Positions 23,684 to 34,486 of a DNA stretch of 64,000 nt are shown here, piece after piece. The stretch covers positions 15,012,087 through 15,076,086 of the forward strand of contig OY755038.1 of assembly GCA_963576565.1 (NCBI GenBank). Direction: 5' to 3'. Made by a program: the position numbers and the translations under genes. Source of the stretch: Aspidapion aeneum (Eukaryota; Arthropoda; Insecta; Coleoptera; Brentidae). Position 1 is the stretch's first letter. Every line of letters starts with the position of its first letter. Below the pieces are notes generated by a model. The model was given only the letters and a program-made list of their open reading frames with translations, made no database searches and had not been told where the DNA came from.

Positions 23684-24454
23684 CTAAAAGAAACTTTGTT
23701 TACAAAACGGACAATAAAACGAATTTTTCAGGCATTGTTTTATACAATATGGGTGAAACAAATGACGACAAGGAGTAATTCTGGCTCTAGACATATTGCT
23801 AAGACACACTGCGCAGATGTCATCCCATTCTTGGATTTCTTGCTGTGTCGCCACTCTAAAACTTTTGTAAATTTGTCTTTCTACTACCAAGATGGTGTAG
23901 TAATTATAGTAGGCGTCTTTGATTCTTAAATAGACCATAAAGTAAAAACTCATAAACAGGAATTTTGAGTACCTAATAAAATACAGTGAGTACATTCCTA
24001 CTGCACACCCCCCTAAAATAGCAACGAAATTCATCGCCAGAGGAACATACAAATGTTCTAGACTATCTAAACTATCTAGCTTGAGTAGTTCTACAAGCGA
24101 AGGAAATATTTCTATAAAAATCTTCTCGGTGCAAAGGTAGTAAATAAAAGTAATCAGTGTGTAGCTCAAATTTGGATTGTACTGCATTCCCTGTTCTCGG
24201 AAACACACTACCACGACCACCGCTTTTGCCCATTCCAGAATTATTTTTAAAATCCATTTGATATAATTTGTAAACGAAGGTCGATGTCGGTTTACTCGGT
24301 TCGGTTCGCATATGTCTCGTAATCTTGTTGCAAAGTACCCAAAGACTGAGTAAAATAAAATCGTTGTCAAGGCAACCAAAAGGTGCTTGTCTGTTTGGAA
24401 ATCTGGAAGGTTTTCGCTATCCAATATCCACTCGCAGAGGGTGAAGAAACATAA
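23684..24454 (-). CDS. RING gene A: membrane RING-H2 E3 ligase, TRC8/RNF139-like, terminal exon
   Basis: The minus-strand acceptor TTTTAG ends at 24455 and the exon begins in phase 0 with LCFFTLCEWILDSENLPDF; it runs 257 codons to TAG. Several hydrophobic helices are visible (LLVALTTILFYSVFGYF, ILEWAKAVVVVVCF, YTLITFIYYL, AMNFVAILGGCAVGMYSLYF, FLFMSFYFMVYL). The C-terminus is a RING-H2: C-x2-C-x11-C-x-H-x2-H-x2-C-x10-C-x2-C (CAVC, CRHLFHPYC, CPFC). A membrane domain plus C-terminal RING with 'ARITPC.H.FH..C' resembles TRC8/RNF139/RNF145 ER ubiquitin ligases, although it is much shorter. The 5' coding exon was not found. It is a paralogue of RING gene B, which splits the same region over three exons. 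Confidence 0.8.
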   Translation of the reverse strand, partial: LCFFTLCEWILDSENLPDFQTDKHLLVALTTILFYSVFGYFATRLRDICEPNRVNRHRPSFTNYIKWILKIILEWAKAVVVVVCFREQGMQYNPNLSYTLITFIYYLCTEKIFIEIFPSLVELLKLDSLDSLEHLYVPLAMNFVAILGGCAVGMYSLYFIRYSKFLFMSFYFMVYLRIKDAYYNYYTILVVERQIYKSFRVATQQEIQEWDDICAVCLSNMSRARITPCRHLFHPYCIKQCLKNSFYCPFCKQSFF

Positions 24455-24555
24455 CTAAAATAAAACGTGAAGTTAAGTTCAAATTCAATGGAAAACAGAA
24501 TACCGCAATTTCCACCGAAAATAATGTCATCCGCGTGATATTTAATGTATTAAAG

Positions 24556-24670
24556 TCCATACCATTATTTTTGGGATAACTTTTGACGATTTTTTTTCGT
24601 CGGCCTATGCTATTTGTTATGGTATCAGCTGATTACTATCAAAAGTTATCTCAAAAATTATGGAATGAAC
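24556..24670. repeat. Short foldback MITE (copy 1)
   Basis: GGATAACTTTTGACG near the left end pairs with TCAAAAGTTATC on the right, and the centre carries GGCCTATGCTATTTGTTATG. A reversed copy is at about 25848-25966. Confidence 0.55.
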
Positions 24671-24689
24671 TATACTTATTTAGTTTATT

Positions 24690-26860
24690 AGTTCGGGGCC
24701 TAAGACGGAAACTTAGGGGTTTGTCTGCATTTTCGCGTACCGTGACGAAATTTGGCACACAGGTAGCAGACACCTAGAGATGCCATTTTAAAAGTGGTGC
24801 TCCGATGGAACCCAGTGCAGGGCCAAGATACAGGGGCGTATTTGAGGTGGGACAGGAAAAATTGATAAAGTAAATATAAAACTAGTTTCGTGTTCGCTTA
24901 TAAATACAAAAAATCTATAAAAATTATATGTTGGAAATAATGTTTTTCTTAAGGGGGAGAGGGAGCAAATGGTAGGAGGATAAATTGTTAAAATCTTATT
25001 TTGTTTAAAGTGGTCGTGTGGGGTATCGATTTCTAGGTAATTTAGTATTCTAAACCAAAATAAATATCAATTGAGTCAATACGTCAAACTGTTCACATGA
25101 TATGTCAAAAACTGACACCTTAATCTGCAGGGGATTATTAAAAATACCTGACCAAGACTAATTTAATGAAATTTGATAACTTAGTGTAGTGTAGTAAAAG
25201 TGGAATCAAATTTCCAGAATTCCTAATTTTTAACATAATCTGCCAATTCTTGGGTACCAAAGCATACACTTTTAATAAAATTACATAATTGCATCCTGTT
25301 TGAGATTGGTTGTCAGTAGCCATAATTAAATAGATATTTGAGAAATACTGACAATGCACATTATGTAAAAAATATTTTTTATACAATTAAAATAACTGTA
25401 TTTCATTAATAACTTTTTACTTAAGAAGAAAAAATCATAAGACAGCTTTTATTTATATGTATATAAATTTTTTTATGGATTGCTGGTACTATATTCTATG
25501 TGTATATATTTTTACTATAACTCACTTACGCGTCGTTTAATTTTGTTCTTGTTCCACCAATTTAGTTAGCGGAAAAATATTAACATTTTTCCTAATTAAC
25601 CGACCTTGTAGGTTTAATAATACCAAAGTTAACAATATTACCGACCTTAATTTGAATACTCTGTATGTTTTAAATTCTCTAGCTAACAGCTACATAGGTG
25701 ACTAATAGTTTAACTTTCTACTGTATATTTTCTATTTTAAGTGCTGCGAATAACGTTAAAAAAATTATATTGACAAAAGAAACACATGTCCAAAAATAGT
25801 AAAAATGACAGCAAAGTTGTTGTGGCCCAGTATATACGTTCAGAAACTGGTAATGATGTATTTTTGAGATAACTTTTTGACAGATATCAGCTGTTTACCA
25901 TAACAAATAGCATAGGCCAACGAAAAAAAGTTGTAAAAAGTTGTCTCAAAAATAATGATATGAACTGTAGCACTTATTACCAAAATAGAGTCCGATAAAT
26001 GTTTTAGATGTTTATTTGACATATCTAGACTTATTTGAATTTTCAGCACTAAAATAAAAAATTAGGAAAAAAGTTTATTGTCTAGTTACTTTTCAACACA
26101 CTGTATAAAAATTTTTATTTAAGAAAATAAAAGCTGTACTAGTATTGTTGTAAAGTGCTGACTTTGGGTTTTCCAGAGTGATTTGTAACGTCGTCATAAA
26201 AAATACTACTTAAAATGATCATAAAAAGTTTACTTATTTTTAAAAACAGCCTGTATTTTTAATAGTTCAAACTAGTTTTTATTTTTTTTTCGTAAAATAT
26301 AAATAAAAGCTAAGTGTCTTTTATTTGGTGTATATATTTTGAGAATATTCTTACGTCTAAGAAATTCACATACTTTTTCATCATTTTAGATTTTTTTAAT
26401 TTAGAATTAATAAATAAAACCCCCCTGTACTCCGACCCTGTATATGTCACACCCGTGCAGCAATTTTTATTTTAAAGAGAAAAAATTTGTTTATGTCTAC
26501 ATCCCCTGGAATTTTTTATTCTAGTCAAGACCCAGACCATATATTTCCCAAAAATTATTAATTATTTTATATTTCTTGGAAGAAAATAAATATAATTTTT
26601 TTATCACTTAGAATAAAAGCATATATGCTCTTATAATCGGTGCCAAGTTTCATGCTCTAGCTTTATATTTGAATTTTATACAGAATTTTAATGAGATAGA
26701 TGCAATTAAAAATAAAACACCCTGTATCTTTGCTCTGCACTGGGTTCGGGATGAGCACCACTTCGTGAAATAATACTATAGTGTACTTTAATCGTACCAA
26801 GTTTCATTACGGTACGCAAAAATGCAGACAAAAGTGGCTTAGGCTCCGGACATTATATTT
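24690..26860. repeat. Inverted arms framing a 2.1-kb interval
   Basis: A segment at about 24700-24840 (TTTGTCTGCATTTTCGCGTA, GTGGTGCTC, AACCCAGTGCAG) recurs in reverse complement at about 26715-26855. The inner sequence has no recognisable protein and contains the reversed small MITE at 25848-25966. It could be a large non-autonomous element or two independent insertions. Confidence 0.5.
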
Positions 26861-28915
26861 TTCTATGTGATGACAAAGTTTTACTTACCTGGCACATAAA
26901 AGCGTACAGGCCATGAAGTCTTAAAAAAAGTTTTTCTGTGTTATGGATTTCGTTCATTATATCAATTAATATAGTGATTGGTAAACATATAAAACGCCCT
27001 AAAAAGTTTTTCGCATTAGTTTTGTTGGTTTCTTGTTACCCACGCTTTAATTTGATTTTTTAATGTTTTTTTTAAACAAAGTGGAAAACAAACACATTCC
27101 GTACAATTTTACGGAATGTGTCAATTTACAGGTAGTTTCAGGTTGGAAAACTTTGGTAAAGAAGATAAAATAAAGTCGACATGAGTAGTTTAACTTATTT
27201 AAATTTTTAAATGCCAAAGTTTTACTCAAACCCGTAAACATCAATTCCCAACCAGGGGTGAAATTAAAGAATGAAAAATTATTTAAAAAGGTTTCCTGTG
27301 CTTCAGCCGGGACTTGAACCTAGAACCTCTGGCTTTGTACGTGGCCCAATTGGTAGGGCGTTGATTGAAGATTTTGGAAACGTATTTTCTTAGTCGGCAA
27401 ACATCGATAGAATTGTTCATTGACCAATTCTAAGCAAAATTTGTTATATGAATAAGGGGGGTTTTCCGATGGGTTTTCCCGCAAGATGCAAAATAAGAAC
27501 GAGAAACCTATTTTCTTAGTAATAAAACTAGTTGTACTAGTAAAGGGTATACTTAAATTAACAAAAAAAATATTATGGCTAATCTCTAGGGATGGCAAGT
27601 ATTTCTGACAAGTGAAAAACGATATGAAATGAGTTCCCTTATTTTCTTAGTCCTGAAAGTTTATGAGATGATAGGATGTAATATAAAAAAAGCTTAAAAT
27701 ACCATCTGGCTGGTATTTAAAAGCTCCAAAGCATTGCCAGAGTAATCTGATGCCCGTCAAGTTGACACCTTCGATTATGTTAATGTTTGCTAGACCCACG
27801 TACAAATGAGTGGGAGTGATTATTTGGCTTATTATACCTAGTTTTTATATTTCACAAGCACGTTTTGTATTAAAAAAGAAAGTGTCTGTTCTTTTTAGCA
27901 ATAAATTCTTCAATAATCAATTCATTGAACTTGGGACTTTCTTGAATCATTTTTTTCTCAATAGACCCATTGTGGTAAAGAAGAAAATTTTATTGTCTTT
28001 AAATATTGCACACTAATGCTATCAGAATTAGAAACTTCCGCCATTTTTAGTTAGTTCAAATCGTCGAAATCAAAATAATACGTGCACATCAGGTGCTGTA
28101 ACAGCCAACGCTAACTGTTGTCGCGGGGGGCATCACAAAGATGGGGCGGCATCGATCCTCGCAATTTCTGCATAAGAGCCCAACCGAAGTAAGGCCCAGA
28201 TTCTATGTACTGTAAAATTCTATAGGGACATGCCGTCCTCTCTTTCTATATTTCGTAATTAGAATGCGACATAACATCTACGGTGCATAGAATCTTGTTC
28301 CAGTAAAGCGCGACGCGAGCACCGCATCCTGGTTTGAGCACGAATACAAGCACATACAAACCGGGTATTAATTTCTAGTTCGTATTCAGGCCTTTGGTGA
28401 ATTTCTTTTGGGGTTTATTGATACTTTATGATGAAATTTTAATATTTTTTAAAGTAAAATTTGGAAGTGCACGTGCAACCGCCACTGATATTTTGTTCTT
28501 TAACGTTACTCCTGGTTTAAAACTATTTAAGTTTCTTGAAACTGAAACGTAGATGGTGTATAGGCACCTTTACCTGCTTGTTTTTGTTTTTATACTTTGT
28601 GTTGCTTTGTACTAACCTAATGCATCAGTAATATCATCCGAATAAATTGAGGCTTGGCTAAAATTTGCATTAGCTAAGTTGGTTTGTGCTGCTTGATCGG
28701 TAATAGAAGTCATTTGTGCATAATATACAAGAATTTTTGAAAATGGTTTTAATAAATTATCATGTTTTTGGTTTTACTTTTTTTGACGCATGTTGTTTTT
28801 AATATGTTTTTGATTGTCAATCTGTGGTTAGTAATCTGTGTTGTCAACTAATGGTACAGGTGGTTTCGCTAAGTGAGGACCAATGTTGTAAACCCCCACC
28901 TTATATACAGGGTGT
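26861..28915. other. Gene-free stretch
   Basis: About 2 kb with no supported gene. A tRNA-like B-box word (minus strand, about 27305-27330) and a short inverted repeat AGATTCTATG near 28200-28300 hint at old SINE/MITE debris. Confidence 0.4.
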
Positions 28916-29142
28916 CCCAAATAAAAGCAACTACACGAGGATTTCTGAAACGGTATGAGATACGAGTTTGTTTAATTGCGAAAAAAGTTGCGCTATTCTA
29001 AGCCCAATCAGATGCAGTATCAAAATTAAATATATCTACAGGTTTTTAAAATATCGAGCAAAAACTGAAAATGTGTTTTTTGAAAAATTGAAATATCGCC
29101 GCCATCTTGCAAACAAATTAAATGACAGTTGGTAGACAGTAT

Positions 29143-30020
29143 ATGAATTTTCAAAATTTGGCCATTTTGGTTCATTGTGTCTTATGGGATTTCCTACCCT
29201 AAAATTCGCTAAATGACGTTTTTTCGAATCTTAACTCTGGGTGTATTTTTTTCGCATCTCCATGGCCTCACTATACCGCAACTCGGTGCTTTTGTTAATA
29301 AACCATATAGTTTTTAAAATATGAATTTTCAAAGTTTGGCCATTTCGGTCTTATGGGATTTCCTACCCTAAAATTCGCTAAATGACGTTTTTTTCGAATC
29401 TTAACTGAGGGTGTAGTTTTTTCTCATATCCATGGCCCCACCATACCGCAACTAGGTGCTTTTGTTGATAAACCATATAGTTTTTAAAATATGAATTTTC
29501 AAAGTTTGACCATTTTGGTCTTATGAGATTTTCTACCCTAAAATTCGCTAAATGACGTTTTTTCGAATCTTAACTCAGTGTTTAGTTTTATCGCATCGCC
29601 ATGGTCCCACTATACCGCAACTCGGTGCTTTTGTTGATAAACTATATAGTTTTTAAAATATGAATTTTCAAAGTTTGACCATTTTGGTCTTATGAGATTT
29701 TCTACCCTAAAATTCGCTAAATGACGTTTTTTCGAATCTTAACTCAGTGTTTAGTTTTTTCGCATCGCCATGGTCCCACTATACCGCAACTCGGTGCTTT
29801 TGTTGATAAACCATATAGTTTTTAAAATATGAATTTTCAAAGTTTGGCCATTTTGGTCTTATGGGATTTCCTACCCTAAAATTCGCTAAATGACGTTTTT
29901 TCGAATGTTGACTCAGGGTGTGGTTTTTTCGCATCTCCGTGGCCCCACTATAACGCAACTCGGTGCTTTTATTAATAACCATATAGTTTTTAAAATATGA
30001 ATTTTCAAAGTTTTGGTCTT
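29143..30020. repeat. 169-bp tandem repeat, about five units
   Basis: The word ATGAATTTTCAAA recurs at 29143, 29321, 29491, 29660, 29829 and about 29997. Units share GGGATTTCCTACCCTAAAAT and ATACCGCAACTCGGTGCTTT. The repeat lies wholly inside the inverted-end element. Confidence 0.85.
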
Positions 30021-30065
30021 ATGGGATTCCCTTCCCTAGAGTCCCTGTATGTTGACATATTTTAA

Positions 30066-30125
30066 TATCCCTGTATGTTGACATATTTGGATATATTATA
30101 TCCAAATATGTCAACATACAGGGAT
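30066..30125. repeat. Near-perfect hairpin
   Basis: CCCTGTATGTTGACATATTT and its complement AAATATGTCAACATACAGGG pair around GGATATATTATATCC, about 29 bp per arm with a one-base loop. The left arm sequence is also partly duplicated just upstream (about 30044). Confidence 0.8.
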
Positions 30126-30640
30126 TCTAGGCAGAGGCGGATCCAGGATTTCCGGAGGGGAGAGGCCAAAGTGGCAGCAAACATTTAAAAAAATTTTTAG
30201 TGGTTTTTGATAGAAATTGAGGTGTCAAATTTAGTAGCTAAAGGAGATTACTAGCGCCGCAGGCGAAATTAAAAAAAAAATAAGTAGAATTTGTGACAAA
30301 TATTAAATAAGTGATGCTGCTATGAAGATTACAGAAATCCCATAAGAGGTGTGCCTGATCCTTTAATTAAATATGTTTTCAAGATGACGGCGATATTTCA
30401 ATTTTTCATAAAGCACAATTTTTAGTTTTTGCTCGATGTTTTGGTAACCCCTGTAGATATCTTTAATATTAATACAGCACCTGATTGGGCTTAGAATAGC
30501 GCAACTTTTTTCTCATTTAAACAAACTCGTATTTCTTACCGTTTCCGAAATCCCCATGTAGTTGTTTTTATCTGGGACACCCTGTATAGGGCATCGTGGA
30601 AGCCTGGATGCTTCCAGGATGCAGTGACCCTAACCTAATA

Positions 30641-31275
30641 CAGTGAAACCTCCTATTAGCAGACACTCACGGTTTCGTCGATTTTGTGTCCGCTTATTGG
30701 AGGTGTCCGCTTATGAGAGAGAACTGCGACATTTTAATATATATTTATTAACAATTTACGCTGCTTTTTTTCCGATATTACATTTTTCAGCGATCTTTCG
30801 TGCTAATATATGTTCCTTCTCCGAAACGTTAACAACTTCCATTTTATTACGTAAACTAAGAAGTTTTTTACTAAGCGCCATTTCAAAGAGATCTCTTACT
30901 ACCCAACTGAACAATAAAAATAAAACACAGCAGTCCCGCCGAATAAAATATGTTGTAAATACCGCGACAGAAGTATTTAGTCTCCACATTAAAACGGAAA
31001 GAGGTAATTGCCCGGCTGCCGAGTGCGTTGTTGCCAACATACTACATAATATTTATGCCCATGTCGTGCAGCGCTCCGTCCCGTTGTCAAAGGTTCGCGT
31101 CCGGTTAAGAAAGGTTTTAGAATTTTTTAATGATCTGCGTCCGGTTATTAGAGTGTCCGGTTATAGGAGTGAATTTTACAGGTAAAGAAATAAAGAAAAG
31201 CTTGGTTCCAACAAATTTGTCCGCCTAAAGGGAGTGTCCGCTTAATAGAGGTGTCGGCAAAGAGAGGTTTCACTG
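30641..31275 (-). mobile_element. Tigger/pogo element relic with transposase HTH start
   Basis: Ends CAGTGAAACCTC and GAGGTTTCACTG are inverted, with GTCCGCTTAT-type words near both ends; TA precedes the left end. On the minus strand from Met at 30881 the frame reads MALSKKLLSLRNKMEVV then EKEHILARKIAEKCNIGKK, which matches the pipsqueak/CENP-B-like helix-turn-helix at the N-terminus of pogo transposases. The catalytic DDE part is missing. Confidence 0.65.
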
Positions 31276-31469
31276 AAAAAAAGAAAACATGGCGGAAGAA
31301 ATATTTTGTTGAAGACCTGGAGGTTAACATCCTTATTATGCATGTCTCGAAAAAAATGGTGGGGAGACAAATATGTAGATAAATTTATTCTTTACAATTT
31401 TTATTTACAACAATAAGCAAAAACTATAAAAAAATAAGAACACTAATGTAGCTTTTTTAACTTTTAAAT

Positions 31470-32250
31470 CATTTTCGTAAGAAATAACTGACATAGTTTG
31501 GTTATTTTACAAACGTTTCAATAAATCAACTACGTATTTCAGTATTTTTTTATAGATCCTGCGCGTGGTAAACAACATTTCCTGCACAAACATGTTTTTT
31601 TTCTTCAAAAATATGTGATTTCAATCTAAATTTGCAAATCGCCACACAAACTTACCCGAAAATAGCCGAGATTTTTGGAATTATGTTTATAAATAATCTG
31701 CATGACGCCAATTGAAATGAAATGCAGGGCCGGTTCAAGAACCTGGGCCGTCTTTACCATGCAGAGATATGGGAGATTTATATATATTTATATTCATCGT
31801 GCGAAAACGTCCGTTGCCCTGCCTACGTGTTGCCGGCTCTATCCTTGGTGAAGACGTAAACCATTTTCGTAAGAAATAACTGACATAGTTTGGTTATTTT
31901 ACAAACGTTTCAATAAATCAACTACGTATTTCAGTATTTTTTTATAGATCTTGCGCGTGGTAAACATTTCCTGCACTAACATGTTTTTTTTTCAAAAATA
32001 TGTGATTTCAATCTAAATTTGCAAATCGCCACACAAACTTATCCGAAAATAGCCGAGATTTTTGGAATTATGTTTATAAATAATCTGCATGACGCCAATT
32101 GAAATGAAATGCCGGGCCGGTTCCAGAACCTGGGCCGTCTTTACCATGCAGAGATATGGGAGATTTATATATATATATATTTATATTCATCGTGCGAAAA
32201 CGTTCGTTGCCCTTCCTACGTGTTGCCAGCTCTATCCTTAGTGAAGACGT
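31470..32250. repeat. 392-bp direct tandem duplication
   Basis: Copy 1 starts at 31470 and copy 2 at 31862 with CATTTTCGTAAGAAATAACT. They match almost throughout, with small indels (for example AACAAC versus AAC before ATTTCCTGCA, and a longer TATATA run in copy 2). Copy 2 leads into a ZMYM1-like transposase relic. Confidence 0.9.
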
Positions 32251-32359
32251 ATGAGTTTGTTTTGATTTGGGGTAGGTCAGTAGTTAAAAGGCTTGCCGGT
32301 CGCGTGTCCATTGTTTGGTATTATTTTTGTTTGTTTTCAAAACGCAAATAAATACCGTC

Positions 32360-32860
32360 GATTATATAATTAACTGTGCAAATTTAAATACGTTGACATA
32401 TGAACTTCGATTACAAATAAAATCTTTAGGGCCACATAGACCGGACCTAAAAATCCTAAAAATTAACCGAAATTTTAGTGCAAGTAATAAAAAATTATAC
32501 GTTGCTGAAAAATGGTTGTGCGGTTGTGAAAAATGAAATGCTTTTTTTGCTGTATATGTCTTATTATGAACAATCCACGAAGTGATCCTGCGTGGGTGGC
32601 AAAGAAAATGTATGAATCGCTCAATCACTTTATTGAAAAGTTAAAGACACAATGCTAGGCAATACTGATATTAGGTGCCAATTGAATAGTGCCTATAGGG
32701 AAAACATTACCGAACATTATGAAAATGTGGCAAAAAATAGACATATACCTAGTAGGTTAATAGACTGTTTAAATTCTGTGGGATTTTTGAGGTTGCTCTA
32801 CAGGGCCATGATGAGTCTGAAACTGATGCTAATCGGAGCACTTTGCGCAGGTAAAAGAAG
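32360..32860 (+). pseudogene. hAT-type (TTF/ZMYM1-like) transposase relic
   Basis: Frame pieces in order are SLGPHRPDLKILKINRNFSA, AEKWLCGCEK (ending about 32536), then after a frameshift CFFCCICLIMNN and DPAWVAKKMYESLNHF, then in further frames AYRENITEHYENVAKNRHI, SRLIDCLNSVGF and FEVALQGHDESE. The order TTF zinc-finger block (WL...C..C), 'NRHI..LI.C..' and 'F..AL.GHDE' is typical of the ZMYM1-like/hAT dimerisation-domain proteins common in insect genomes. Three or more frameshifts make it non-functional. Confidence 0.65.
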
Positions 32861-33030
32861 GGCGAATAGACTATCTATAAACAAATATACTAAAAACTAC
32901 AAGAAGTAGCTGCTTACAAATTGTGAAAGGCTTTCGCGGCCATCGGCCAATGGTGGGTGTGCTTTCGGGCTGTTCGGCCGTCGTCGTTGGAAATTCGAGG
33001 ACTGTCTTCGAGAAACCGACAAACAGTCAA

Positions 33031-33076
33031 CATCTCCTGAAGATGCCATCCACTCGAGATGGTGAAACGTCGAGAA
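33031..33076 (+). ncRNA. Hammerhead-like ribozyme motif (type I, minimal)
   Basis: The box CTGAAGA is at 33037-33043. A stem GCCATC/GATGGT (one wobble) follows with a 7-base loop, then GAAAC at 33064-33068 and GTC at 33069-33071. Outer helix TCTC/GAGA closes it. The self-complementary ACGT helix III is the minimal form known from Penelope-like elements, thought to act as dimers. One extra base sits between the CTGAAGA box and the stem. Confidence 0.5.
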
Positions 33077-34280
33077 CGAATATTTATACACAATCTAATA
33101 GTTAAAAAACACAGCGAAATAACTTTTTTTTGAAAAAACGTATTAATTTTGGCAATCTTCTTCTCCTCCTCCTTTTTTTCAACTAGTTTTCTTTTTTGAG
33201 CCCCACTCAGATATTTGCGCGAAATACTCATTTTAATATTTTAAATATCAACTCAAAACTCAAACGTAACAAGTATAACAACAAAGACTCGCTAATAACC
33301 AATGAACTTGTAAAAAGTGAAAAAATGAACCGAACCGAACCGAACCGAACCGCTTTTTACAAGTTCATTGCTAATAACCCATTAAAACGGGGAATAACCT
33401 ATTGGTATCACTGAGGTTTCGACCAGCCAGGGTTGACAATTGTTTGGGCGTTCACATTTTTTATGTTCGAAAGAAATCGTGACAAATTAAATATGGATTT
33501 GAAATGTTTAAATGTGCATATTTGTATTTTTGGAGTATACATAGGTAGGTATTACTTTTTCTCAGAAAATATTGGGGGCCCGGGGGCCCCCAATATACCG
33601 GTGCCCCCCCCGCGGGGCTGGTTCTGCGGGGCCGTTTCACACGCGCCTGCTTGTTTGTACAATGCTAAAATAAAATTGTTTAGGTAAGTTTTTTTATCTC
33701 CTTTTCCATGCAATATAAATTTCTGCCCCCCCCCCCCAATTTATTACGTCACCAGCCGCCACTGGAAGTTAATCACAAAATGGCCCGCTGACAAATCCCA
33801 GCTAATTCTTGAATTGTGCTCGGTGAAATTTCATGCGAATGCCCACTTCGTTTGGGAGAGTGATCGTCTGTCTCTATTCCTGAAAGCCCGAGGGGCGTTC
33901 CCGTCCGTTAAAAATTCGCCGGTGAATGTTCTTGCGCTATGAGACAGAAAAATGGCACTGTACTCGCAGGAAAAATAAGAGAAACTTGCGCAGAAAGAAA
34001 AACTTTTTGTTCGACATATTCCTGTTATATGTCAATGTTTGTTTGTATTGTTGTTTGATAGAGGATTTCTGTTAGGAAAAAATTTAAAAAACTTAAAATT
34101 ATTAATAAGGCATTGCAAAAGTTTTGAACAATATTCCACATATTTTATTACTTTAAAACTTAAATATGATCCAAATCCTTTAAAAAAGGAAAGAAATCGT
34201 AACAAAAACATTTCATGTAAAAAAAGCCAAGTAGGCGAAAATGGTATTTCGTTAAAAGAATTGAGATAAAAGTAAAGCCA
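33077..34280. repeat. Simple-sequence and GC-rich spots
   Basis: A (GAACC)n tract lies at about 33326-33351, a perfect palindrome ATTGGGGGCCC-GG-GGGCCCCCAAT at 33571-33594 next to a C-run, and a poly-C run near 33726. No gene is supported. The 76- and 87-codon ORFs near 34039-34295 overlap on opposite strands and show no domain. Confidence 0.55.
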
Positions 34281-34486
34281 AGTTCTCCAATACAAATTTC
34301 AAAATAAAAGGTTCTTACTAGTTTGGAAATGTTTTTCTAAACTTGATTATTATTGCTGCAAATGACTCTTAGGCACAGTGCTACATAAATTGAACATAAA
34401 TAGGTGGTTGTAATAATAGCAAAGTTTTAAAAAAACATTTCCAAACTAGTAAGAACCTTTCATTTTGAAATTTGTTTTGGAGAACT
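34281..34486. mobile_element. MITE with about 60-bp inverted ends
   Basis: The left end AGTTCTCCAATACAAATTTC, with GGTTCTTACTAGTTTGGAAA inside it, is mirrored at the right (TTTCCAAACTAGTAAGAACC, then GGAGAACT). It is 206 bp and non-coding. Confidence 0.8.

Larger units (their letters stand above)
17840..23690 (-). repeat. Tandem array A: amplified 3' end of RING gene A
   Basis: These are head-to-tail units on the minus strand. The landmark GTTTACAAAACGGACAATAA recurs at exactly 393-bp steps for nine units (20552, 20945, 21338, 21731, 22124, 22517, 22910, 23303, 23696), with more diverged units at about 18241, 18579, 18957, 19771 and 20161 and a decayed one near 17850. Each unit holds the last transmembrane part, the RING-H2 end and about 100 bp of 3' flank of gene A. 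Most units share a stop at the Tyr of QIYKS, a second stop at the first Glu of QEIQEWDD, and a small deletion upstream, so they are pseudogenic copies of one already broken unit. Confidence 0.9.
28918..30584. mobile_element. TA-flanked element with long inverted ends
   Basis: The left end CAGGGTGTCCCAAATAAAAG and right end GGGACACCCTG are flanked by TA. Inverted similarity extends about 200 bp inward on each side (TATCGAGCAAAAACTGAAAA, TTGAAATATCGCCGCCATCT and their complements). The centre is a 169-bp tandem repeat followed by a hairpin and a piece resembling a hAT MITE end (GCGGATCCAGGATTT, about 30138). No transposase. A 433-bp relative lies at 50936-51368. Confidence 0.8.

Noticed and set aside
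20537..23929. A row of 77-82 codon plus-strand ORFs (MFTKRTIKRIFQALFYT...) repeated every 393 bp
   Set aside because: They are antisense to the RING coding segment and recur only because the unit is a multiple of three. The sense strand shows real zinc-ligand codons and the parent gene.
27302..27362. Possible tRNA gene (GGTTCAAGTCC B-box word on minus, TGGCCCAATTGG A-box-like word on plus)
   Set aside because: The two boxes are on opposite strands and no cloverleaf forms. At most it is a SINE relic.
30643..31185. 180-codon plus-strand ORF
   Set aside because: It runs antisense through the Tigger relic. The HTH-like frame is on the minus strand.
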